DNA from: JAWXUE01 sp044432925
Lineage (GTDB): Bacteria > Bacillota_I > Bacilli_A > Acholeplasmatales > Anaeroplasmataceae
Direction: 5' to 3'
Length of the DNA stretch: 28,533 nt
NCBI GenBank assembly: GCA_044432925.1
Contig: JAWXUE010000017.1
Location: 1 to 28,533, forward strand
The first letter of the stretch is position 1. The number at the start of each line of letters is the position of its first letter. This document shows positions 21,856 to 28,533 of this stretch, one piece after another. The notes beneath the pieces are model-generated. The model had not been told where the DNA came from. It saw nothing but the letters and a program-made list of their open reading frames with translations, and did not search any database. The translations under genes and the position numbers were made by a program.

Positions 21856-23409
21856 ATGAAAGAATTTAAAAAATACACTTATGAGTGGGGCGGAAGACCG
21901 CTAACAATTGAATCAGGAGAGTACGCTAAACAAGCTAATGGAGCTGTTATGATTACTTATGGAGAAACTGCTGTATTAACTGCTGTTTGTTCAAAAAATG
22001 CACCATCAACACAGGATTTTTTCCCGTTAATGGTATTATACACAGAAAAATTATATGCNNNNNNNNNNNNNNNNNNNNNNNNNNNNNNNNNNNNNNNNNN
22101 NNNNNNNNNNNNNNNNNNNNNNNNNNNNNNNNNNNNNNNNNNNNNNNNNNNNNNNNNNGCTAAAAAAGCATATTTAGGACAAGTAAATCATATTTTACAT
22201 GATATCTTATATGAAGAAGTAAGAAGATTAATTACTGTTGATAAAGTAAGACCTGATGGAAGAAAAATTGATGAAATCAGACCTTTATTCTCAAGAGTTG
22301 ATGTTTTACCTAGACCTCATGGTAGTGCAATATTTACACGTGGTCAAACACAATCATTAAGTACAACTACATTAGGTTCATTATCTGAACATCAAATTAT
22401 TGATGGATTAGAAGAAGAAACTAAATATAAAAGATTTATGTTACATTATAACTTCCCACAATACTCAGTTGGTGAAACTGGTAGATATGGTGCGGTAGGA
22501 AGAAGAGAAGTTGGACATGGTGCATTAGGAGAAAGAGCAATCCTTCAAGTTATGCCAAGTGAAGAAGAATTCCCTTATTCAGTAAGAGTTGTATCAGAAG
22601 TAATTGAATCAAATGGTTCTACATCTCAAGCAAGTATTTGTGCTGGGGTATTATCATTAATGGCTGCTGGAGTACCTTTAAAAGCAACTGTAGCTGGTAT
22701 TGCAATGGGATTAGTTACACAAGGTAAAGATTATACAATCTTAACAGATATCCAAGGGATGGAAGATCATTTAGGAGATATGGATTTTAAAGTTGCTGGT
22801 ACAAAAGATGGTATTACAGCTTTACAAATGGATATCAAAATTAAAGGATTAACATTCGATATTATAGAAGAATCATTAGCACAAGCTAAAAAAGGACGTA
22901 TGGAATTATTAAATCATATGGAATCAGTATTACCTGAACCAAGAAAAGAAGTTTCAAAATACGCTCCTAAAGTTAAATTAATGCAAATTAAACCAGAAAA
23001 AATCAAAGATGTTATTGGTGCTGGTGGTAAAGTTATTACAAAAATTATTGAACAATGTAATAATGTTAAAATTGATATTGAACAAGATGGAAAAGTATGT
23101 ATTATGCATGCTGATTACGAATGGGTTAATAAAGCAATGGCAACAATTGAAGGTATCGTTAGAGAAGCTGAAGTTGGAGCAATCTATACAGCTACAGTAA
23201 AAAGAGTAGAAGCATTTGGTGCGTTTGCAGAAATCTTCCCTGGTTGCGAAGGTTTAGTTCATGTATCTAAATTAGCTAAAGAAAGAGTTGCTAACGTTGC
23301 TGATGTAGTATCTGTTGGAGATCAAATCGTAGTTAAATGTATTGGTATTGATGATAAAGGAAGAGTAGATTTATCAAGAAAAGACGCTTTAGAAGATTCT
23401 TCTAAATAA
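21856..23409 (+). CDS. pnp: Polyribonucleotide nucleotidyltransferase (interrupted by an assembly gap)
   Basis: PNPase, the phosphate-dependent 3'-5' exoribonuclease of RNA decay. Before the gap the first RNase PH domain begins normally (YEWGGRPLTIESGEYAKQANGAV, here residues 9-31, and DFFPLMVLYTEKLY). After the gap come the end of the linker helices, the second RNase PH domain (VRPDGRKIDEIRP, GRREVGHGALGERA, ESNGSTSQASICAG, DIQGMEDHLGDMDFKVAG), a KH domain with GAGGK, and an S1 domain (GAFAEIFPGCEGLVHVSKL). Aligned to Bacillus PnpA from memory, the gap replaces about 230 residues, although 100 N stand for only 33 codons; the frame matches on both sides by chance. AAGGAG at 21841-21846 precedes ATG. 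Not a pseudogene on this evidence. Confidence 0.95.
   Translation: MKEFKKYTYEWGGRPLTIESGEYAKQANGAVMITYGETAVLTAVCSKNAPSTQDFFPLMVLYTEKLYXXXXXXXXXXXXXXXXXXXXXXXXXXXXXXXXXXAKKAYLGQVNHILHDILYEEVRRLITVDKVRPDGRKIDEIRPLFSRVDVLPRPHGSAIFTRGQTQSLSTTTLGSLSEHQIIDGLEEETKYKRFMLHYNFPQYSVGETGRYGAVGRREVGHGALGERAILQVMPSEEEFPYSVRVVSEVIESNGSTSQASICAGVLSLMAAGVPLKATVAGIAMGLVTQGKDYTILTDIQGMEDHLGDMDFKVAGTKDGITALQMDIKIKGLTFDIIEESLAQAKKGRMELLNHMESVLPEPRKEVSKYAPKVKLMQIKPEKIKDVIGAGGKVITKIIEQCNNVKIDIEQDGKVCIMHADYEWVNKAMATIEGIVREAEVGAIYTATVKRVEAFGAFAEIFPGCEGLVHVSKLAKERVANVADVVSVGDQIVVKCIGIDDKGRVDLSRKDALEDSSK
22059..22158. other. Assembly gap of 100 N
   Basis: Exactly 100 N, a standard placeholder for a gap of unknown length. 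By comparison with full PNPases about 690 bases of coding sequence should lie here, so true coordinates downstream are shifted by roughly 0.6 kb. Confidence 0.95.
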
Positions 23410-23414
23410 TACAA

Positions 23415-24455
23415 ATGAATAAAAAAGAAGTGATAAAAAAATATTTAAATAGATACTTCTTAACAGCATTAAATGGTATGGCTATAGGATTATTCGCAAG
23501 TTTAATCATTGGTACAATGTTAAGTACAATAATCCAAATACCATTCCTACAATTCTTAAGTCCTATAACAGATGTCTTAAGTTCCAAAGAATTAGTCTAT
23601 GGTGCAGCAATTGGTTGTGGTGTTGCTTTAGCATTAAAACACAAACCTATTGTTGTTGTATCATCATTAGTGTGTGGGTCAGTTGCCTTAAATCAAGGTG
23701 GTGGTCCATTAGGAGCTTATTTAGCAAGTTTAGTAGCTTGTGAAGTAGGTGGATTAATTTGTGGTAAAACAAAAGTTGATATAATAATAACTCCATTAGT
23801 AACTATACTTACTGGTGGAGTTGTTGCTATACTAACATCTGGATTAATTGGAGAAGTAATGAATTTAATTGGTGTTGTTATAAATAGTGCTACAGATCAA
23901 AACCCGATTATAATGGGAATAGTGATTGCTGTAATAGTAGGAATCACTCTAACTCTTCCGATAAGTAGTGCAGCTATATGTATCTCTTTAGAATTATCTG
24001 GTCTAGCAGCAGGAGCAGCTGTTGTTGGATGTAGTGTGCAAATGATTGGATTTGCTGTTCAAAGTATAAAAAAAGATGGAGTGTCAGGTTTTATTTCTGT
24101 TGGGATAGGGACATCAATGTTACAATTTACTAACATAGTTAGAAAACCAACTATTTGGTTACCGACGATAATAACAAGTGCTATTTTAGGTCCCATATCA
24201 ACAACTGTATTTAAGTTAACAAATACATCTGTAGGTGCAGGAATGGGGACATGTGGATTAGTTGGTCAAATAAATGCATTTAAAGATAATGGATTTACTT
24301 TAATCTCTACAATACAAATTGTTTCACTGCATATAATTTTACCGATAACTTTAGTGTACATTCTAAATAAAATATTTATAAAAATAAATCTTTATAATGA
24401 TGATGATTTAAAACTTTATAGAGAAACAAAAGAAGAAGAAAATAACGAAAAGTAA
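23415..24455 (+). CDS. PfoR-like EIIC-type membrane protein (PTS_EIIC_2 family)
   Basis: A 346-residue protein with about nine or ten hydrophobic segments and glycine-rich loops (NQGGGPLGAYLASL, SVGAGMGTCGLVGQI). It matches the family of PTS-type IIC proteins that includes clostridial PfoR, once described as a regulator of perfringolysin O; transport of a sugar or other small molecule is likelier, but the substrate is unknown. No IIA or IIB domain is attached or nearby. It starts five bases after the pnp stop and has no recognisable ribosome site, so it may depend on translation of pnp. Its last codons form part of the terminator stem. Confidence 0.75.
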   Translation: MNKKEVIKKYLNRYFLTALNGMAIGLFASLIIGTMLSTIIQIPFLQFLSPITDVLSSKELVYGAAIGCGVALALKHKPIVVVSSLVCGSVALNQGGGPLGAYLASLVACEVGGLICGKTKVDIIITPLVTILTGGVVAILTSGLIGEVMNLIGVVINSATDQNPIIMGIVIAVIVGITLTLPISSAAICISLELSGLAAGAAVVGCSVQMIGFAVQSIKKDGVSGFISVGIGTSMLQFTNIVRKPTIWLPTIITSAILGPISTTVFKLTNTSVGAGMGTCGLVGQINAFKDNGFTLISTIQIVSLHIILPITLVYILNKIFIKINLYNDDDLKLYRETKEEENNEK

Positions 24456-24479
24456 TTACACACTTTTTGTTATTTTTTT
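24441..24479 (+). terminator. Terminator overlapping the end of the PfoR-like gene
   Basis: AATAACGAAAAGT (24441-24453) pairs with ACTTTTTGTTATT (24462-24474) over 13 bp with one G-T wobble; five more Ts follow. The stop codon lies at the edge of the stem. Confidence 0.8.
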
Positions 24480-24490
24480 GTCTTTTTTTG

Positions 24491-24519
24491 TTGTTAAATA
24501 TCACAAAATATGGTATAAT
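24491..24519 (+). promoter_or_regulatory. Promoter of the giant LRR gene
   Basis: TTGTTA (24491-24496), a 17-base spacer and TATAAT (24514-24519), preceded by TGG (extended -10, TGGTATAAT). Transcription should start near 24526, about 30 bases before the ATG. Confidence 0.75.
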
Positions 24520-24556
24520 CTTAATAAGTTTTTTATAAATCTAGCGAGGTGCGATT

Positions 24557-27500
24557 ATGGAATTTATTAAAGTGTTAACAGAAATGTTTGAAAAGAATAA
24601 TTTAAATGAAATAAAAGATCCAAATAAATTAATTAATACGTTTGTATTAGCTGTGAAAACAGAAGATGATTCAATAAAATTTCATCAATTAAACTACCTA
24701 CTAGGACTTCCTAAAGTGGGTAATTTCATATATAAAATTTATCAAACACATACAAAAAAACAAAACGTTTCAAATACAATAAGTGAATTAGTAAACGACT
24801 TTAGTTCTTTAGAAATTTCACCTTCTGTATATTCATACTTTATTTACTGTACACTTAAAGCACTAAAAATTCAAACAGAAGAAATGAATTGGATTAGTCC
24901 TAGTATCAATACATTAAGAAATTCTTCTATAGGAATGGACCCATCATTTGGATATGGTGTTTTCGTTGAGGATGTTTATGACTACGAAGTTGCTAGAGGA
25001 GTAGTTGTAAAAGCATTAAGAGATAGAAAATATATGACTATTCCTAATAGAGTAACTCATATTGATGAGAACGCATTTAGACATTTACAATTAGTTGAAT
25101 TTTTAACATTACCACAAACTGTAACAACACTTACTCCTAACAATTTTAGTGAAGCACCTGAGTTAGGTAGAATTATCTTATCAAGTGAAGTAAAAAGTAT
25201 TCCTAGTAATTTCTTAAAAAATGCACATAAATTATTTGTTGTAGTTGCTAGAGGCGTAACTGAAGTGGGAGCTAATTGTTTTGAGGCTACTAGATTAACA
25301 AGTGTTAAAAATATTGGTTCTGGAAATTTACAATATATTGGTGATCAAGCATTTAAAGATTGTTTTCAGTTGAAAAAATTAGAATTTAATAATTTAAAGA
25401 AAATTGGAGCTGCTCCTTTTTACAATTGTATTAACTCTGCTGAAATTATTATTACTATTAACGAAAGTTTAATAAATAACAAATTTCAAATCTTCAAATT
25501 ATTTGAAACAGATTCAAAAGATATGTCAAATTATACATATTTAAAAAATATTACTGTTGAAGCAAAAGACGGAATTATACCAGAAGGTTTCTTTGAAGGT
25601 TGTACTACAGTGACTAATATTAAAGTTATTGGTGATGTACATACAATAGGAGCTAATGCATTTAAAGGTTGTACATCTTTAGAAAATTTAGAAATAGAAT
25701 TTAAAGGTTCTAAAATTGAAGATAGTGTATTTGAAGATTGTAGTAGATTAGTATTCTTCCCTAAATTTGTTAATGTTGAAGAATTAGGTGCTAATGCATT
25801 TAAAGGTTGTGCTACAGTTGATGATTTAATTTTCTATAAACCTATAACAAAATTAAATATTGGTTCATTCCAAGATTGTATAGCTTTAAAAAAATTAACT
25901 ATTAGATTAATTACTGATAGATTACCAGCTTATTGTTTTAGTGGTTGTGTGTCTTTATTAGATTTTACTTTTACTAATAATATTAAACATATTGAATCAT
26001 TTGCACTACATGGTATAGAGTTACCTATTAACTTTACATTACCTGCTAAAATCAATTCAATTGCTAAAAATGCATTTGATAATTGTACATTTACAAACAT
26101 TGTTTTACCTAATGAATGTAATATTGATGAAGGTGCATTTTCTAATATTAAACCAATAAAAAAACTTATCATTAATAATTTAAATATATTAGATTTAAAT
26201 GGTAATAAAGTAGAATTATATAAATTATTCGAAGAAGAATTCACAGTATTTAACACTAAATTTAATGGATTAAAATCTATTACTATTGACACTGATATTA
26301 TCCCTCAAAATTCATTTAAAGATTGGGTTAACTTAGAAGTAGCTCAATTATCTGAAAACATTACTACAATAGAGGCATCATCATTTGAAGGTTGTAGTTC
26401 TTTACAAAGTATTTATATTGAATCATGTGATCTTGTAATTAAAGAAGCAGCTTTTAAAAATTGTGTTAATTTAGTAAGAATTAGAACAATTAATAATGAG
26501 TTACCTGATACAAGAGGAGTATATGACTTAAGTGTTTGTACTTTTATTGAAAAAGATGCATTCTTTAATTGTAACATTGATGAGTTATTCCTAACAATAA
26601 CTGCTGAAACAAAACAAAATGCTTTCTTATTAGGAGAAATCTTTAAAAAAGAAATTAATTCAGATAACTTATTACGATATATTAATGTAGATTGTACTGA
26701 TGGAGTTTTAGTTAAACAGTTATTTGAAAATTGTTCTACAGTAAAAAATATTAAAATTACAGGTACAGTAACTCAATTAGAAGATCATTTATTTAGTGGA
26801 TGTAGTTCACTTGAAAATTTAGAAGTAGAATATGAAGGAAACGAAATTACTAGTCATTGTTTTGCTAATTGTAAAAAATTAGTTAAATTCCCTAATTTTG
26901 CTAACGTAAAAATTATTTCTGACTATGCATTTTATGGTTGTACGTCATTACCTGCAGCTAAATTTACTAAAAGAATTGATGTTATAGGAACATCAGCATT
27001 TGAAAATTGTGCTAACTTAAAAGAAATAGATATGGAATTTTATGGAGAAACTTTAAAAACAGATACTTTTAAAGGTTGTTCTTTATTAAATAATTTCCAT
27101 TTCATTAAATCAATTGAAGTATTAGAAACTAACTCTTTATCAAATATAAATTTAGTTAATAAATTTATATTACCTGATAGTGTTAAAGTTATAAAAAGTA
27201 ATGCTTTTAATGGATCAACATTAGGTGCAGAATTAGTTTTAAATCCTAATATAACTTATGAAGCAGAATCATTTAATAATGTTAAAGGAATTAATAAATT
27301 AGTATTTAATTCTTTAAACTTTACTGATGGTGAAAAAATAGTTTTACCACATGAGATTTTCTCTAAAAATTTAGATAATTTTAATAAGAAATTTGAAGCA
27401 ATTAAGAGTATTGATGTAAACACTAATAATATTTGCGATAATGCATTTAAAGGATGGAAGAATCTATCTAAAATTATCTTCACTCATAAAGTTGAATCAT

Positions 27501-28533
27501 TATCTAACTCTTGTTTTGAAGATTGTGTTGGAATTGAAAAAATTACTTTACCTTATTTCAATATGAGTTTAGGTACAAAATCATTTGCTAACTGTACAAA
27601 TTTAAGTAAAGTTGCTTTTGAAAATAACTATTTAGAAACACCAAACATAGAATTAGTACCTAAAAAAGTATTTAATAATTGTAAAAAAATCGAAGAAATT
27701 TATATTTACTTAAATCAAACTGTTTTAGATAATAAACTTACTTTAGTAAATTATTTTGCTGATAATGAAGATTTATTTAATAAAAATTTAACTAAATTAA
27801 AAACTGTTGTAATTGTTAATGAAACTCAAGAAATACCAGCTAATTTCTTTAAAAATTGTCGTAGAATAACAAATGTTAAAATATTAAATAAAGTTGAAAC
27901 TTTCAATAAAAATTCATTTGAAAATTGTACTTTATTAGAAAATGTAGAAGCTAACTTTATTGGTAATTTACTACCTAATAACTTATTTAAAGATTGTATT
28001 AACTTAACTACGTTCTTTAATTATGATAGTGTAGATACTATAGGTGATAGTGTATTCTCTAATTGTAAAAAAATAGAAATGCTTAACTTCTCTAAAGAAA
28101 TATTATCTATCGGAAAAAATTCATTTGAAAACTGTGTAAGCTTAACAGATATCAACATGAAATATTCTGGGGAGAAAATAGGTAAAGAAGCTTTCTTAAA
28201 CTGTAAAAAATTAATTAGAACACCTAAGTTTATTAATTTAGAAACTTTAGATGAAACAACTTTCTCTGGATGTAAAGAATTAAGATTCCTTTCTTTAACA
28301 GCGCTTAAAAATACTAATATGAATAAATTATTCTCAGGATTAAAATCAATTGATAAAGTTTATTATAACTCTATTGATATACCTAATGGATTCTTTAAAG
28401 ATGTTACAAATGTTAATGAAATAGTATTTGAACAAAAATTAAAAACTATTGGAGATCAAGCATTTGAAAATTGTACAACAATATCTACAATTTCTAATTT
28501 AGAAGAGTTAGAATACTTAGGAGATAATGTATT
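24557..28533 (+). CDS. Giant BspA-type leucine-rich repeat protein without signal peptide (3' end outside window)
   Basis: The frame from ATG 24557 stays open for 1325 codons to the window edge; I read it codon by codon and found no stop. GAGGTG at 24546-24551 is the ribosome site. Residues 1 to about 150 form a non-repeated, helix-rich N-terminal region (MEFIKVLTEMFEKNN onward) that I do not recognise, with neither signal peptide nor membrane helix. From about residue 165 to the end run BspA/LRR_5-type repeats of 22-25 residues, with the pattern I..xAFxxCxxLxxLxI, such as IGANAFKGCTSLENLEI. Nearly every repeat has a cysteine after the short helix (F-x-x-C), unlike the ectodomain of the other LRR protein in this window. 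Longer units containing a segment like KLFEEEFTVFNTKFNGLKSI recur and define super-repeats of about 375 residues. Role unknown; a cytoplasmic scaffold or recognition protein is an inference. Confidence 0.88.
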   Translation, partial: MEFIKVLTEMFEKNNLNEIKDPNKLINTFVLAVKTEDDSIKFHQLNYLLGLPKVGNFIYKIYQTHTKKQNVSNTISELVNDFSSLEISPSVYSYFIYCTLKALKIQTEEMNWISPSINTLRNSSIGMDPSFGYGVFVEDVYDYEVARGVVVKALRDRKYMTIPNRVTHIDENAFRHLQLVEFLTLPQTVTTLTPNNFSEAPELGRIILSSEVKSIPSNFLKNAHKLFVVVARGVTEVGANCFEATRLTSVKNIGSGNLQYIGDQAFKDCFQLKKLEFNNLKKIGAAPFYNCINSAEIIITINESLINNKFQIFKLFETDSKDMSNYTYLKNITVEAKDGIIPEGFFEGCTTVTNIKVIGDVHTIGANAFKGCTSLENLEIEFKGSKIEDSVFEDCSRLVFFPKFVNVEELGANAFKGCATVDDLIFYKPITKLNIGSFQDCIALKKLTIRLITDRLPAYCFSGCVSLLDFTFTNNIKHIESFALHGIELPINFTLPAKINSIAKNAFDNCTFTNIVLPNECNIDEGAFSNIKPIKKLIINNLNILDLNGNKVELYKLFEEEFTVFNTKFNGLKSITIDTDIIPQNSFKDWVNLEVAQLSENITTIEASSFEGCSSLQSIYIESCDLVIKEAAFKNCVNLVRIRTINNELPDTRGVYDLSVCTFIEKDAFFNCNIDELFLTITAETKQNAFLLGEIFKKEINSDNLLRYINVDCTDGVLVKQLFENCSTVKNIKITGTVTQLEDHLFSGCSSLENLEVEYEGNEITSHCFANCKKLVKFPNFANVKIISDYAFYGCTSLPAAKFTKRIDVIGTSAFENCANLKEIDMEFYGETLKTDTFKGCSLLNNFHFIKSIEVLETNSLSNINLVNKFILPDSVKVIKSNAFNGSTLGAELVLNPNITYEAESFNNVKGINKLVFNSLNFTDGEKIVLPHEIFSKNLDNFNKKFEAIKSIDVNTNNICDNAFKGWKNLSKIIFTHKVESLSNSCFEDCVGIEKITLPYFNMSLGTKSFANCTNLSKVAFENNYLETPNIELVPKKVFNNCKKIEEIYIYLNQTVLDNKLTLVNYFADNEDLFNKNLTKLKTVVIVNETQEIPANFFKNCRRITNVKILNKVETFNKNSFENCTLLENVEANFIGNLLPNNLFKDCINLTTFFNYDSVDTIGDSVFSNCKKIEMLNFSKEILSIGKNSFENCVSLTDINMKYSGEKIGKEAFLNCKKLIRTPKFINLETLDETTFSGCKELRFLSLTALKNTNMNKLFSGLKSIDKVYYNSIDIPNGFFKDVTNVNEIVFEQKLKTIGDQAFENCTTISTISNLEELEYLGDNV
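25502..28410 (+). repeat. Nested protein-level super-repeats in the giant LRR gene
   Basis: A spacer-like unit (L/I-F ... F/N ... L-K-S-I, then the IP..FFxxC-type start of a new LRR run) recurs with its phenylalanine codon at 25502, 26228, 26642, 27359, 27755 and 28331. Intervals are 242, 138, 239, 132 and 192 residues, which gives an alternating long-short pattern with a period of 380 and 371 residues. The runs after units 1, 3 and 5 align with each other (NIKVIGDV / NIKITGTV / NVKILNKV, then LENLEIEF / LENLEVEY / LENVEANF), and those after 2 and 4 share FKDW / FKGW. The third long unit is about 50 residues short. The copies are diverged at the DNA level. Confidence 0.75.

Noticed and set aside
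23009..23200. A 63-codon + strand frame inside pnp
   Set aside because: Alternate frame of the KH/S1 region of pnp, Leu/Lys-rich with no domain.
21856..23409. pnp as a truncated or frameshifted pseudogene
   Set aside because: The missing part coincides exactly with the 100 N placeholder, and both flanks are fully conserved.
25930..26292. A 120-codon open frame on the - strand inside the giant LRR gene
   Set aside because: The + strand frame is continuous with clear LRR periodicity; the reverse frame is a shadow.
25460..28533. CRISPR-like array suggested by recurring short motifs in the giant LRR gene
   Set aside because: Repeats are protein-level LRR units with variable DNA, no fixed repeat-spacer lengths and an unbroken reading frame.
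1..28533. TGA reassigned to tryptophan (Mycoplasma-type code)
   Set aside because: All tryptophans in recognisable proteins are TGG and no in-frame TGA occurs; in such AT-rich DNA a reassigned code would show many TGA codons.
1..28533. tRNA or rRNA genes, insertion sequences, prophage or integrase genes
   Set aside because: I looked in all intergenic stretches and saw no cloverleaf ending, transposase-like frame or attachment-site repeat.

Overview
The window is about 28.5 kb of very AT-rich DNA (GC by eye well below a third) with tightly packed genes, almost all on the + strand. The gene content is that of a low-GC Firmicute of the Bacilli/Erysipelotrichia/Mollicutes type: a T-box leader ahead of hisS-aspS, a c-di-AMP receptor DarA, MutS2, RibF, a YlbL-type PDZ-Lon protease and sigma-A-like promoters. 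The code is standard: every Trp codon read is TGG and no in-frame TGA occurs. A run of exactly 100 N inside pnp shows that this is a draft scaffold, probably from a metagenome. I cannot name the species.

Layout. (1) 1-2357: end of a tRNA/ribosome modification operon, rimO (5' end outside the window), a Cof-type HAD phosphatase and trmL. (2) 2593-6552: a single-gene unit encoding a 1290-residue protein with BspA-type leucine-rich repeats outside the cell, membrane helices, an acidic linker and a conserved domain of unknown function. (3) 6555-10591: a T-box-controlled hisS-aspS-tcdA operon. (4) 10742-12074: a CPA2-type cation/proton antiporter. (5) 12148-19365: an eight-gene operon, dCMP deaminase, ylbL-like protease, a small membrane protein, lspA, rluD-type synthase, mutS2, truB and ribF. 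(6) 19364-20340: a zinc-ribbon membrane protein and darA on the + strand, facing a TM2-domain gene on the - strand. (7) 20434-24479: rpsO, a TerY-like von Willebrand A protein, pnp (interrupted by the N run) and a PfoR-like EIIC-type membrane protein. (8) 24491 to the end: a giant BspA-type LRR gene, open over 1325 codons without reaching a stop, lacking a signal peptide, and built from nested repeats of about 375 residues.

How it fits together. Most of the window is housekeeping: translation quality (HisRS, AspRS, TcdA, RimO, TrmL, TruB, RluD-type, S15), RNA decay (PNPase), lipoprotein maturation (LspA), protein quality control (YlbL-like), recombination or ribosome-collision control (MutS2) and flavin cofactors (RibF). 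The accessory signal is the pair of large BspA-type LRR genes and the small set of genes (zinc ribbon, darA, TM2, VWA) lodged inside the otherwise classical truB-ribF-rpsO-pnp neighbourhood. Of the 23 stop codons in the window 22 are TAA, one is TAG and none is TGA; gene overlaps use ATGNNTAA or TAATG instead of the common ATGA.
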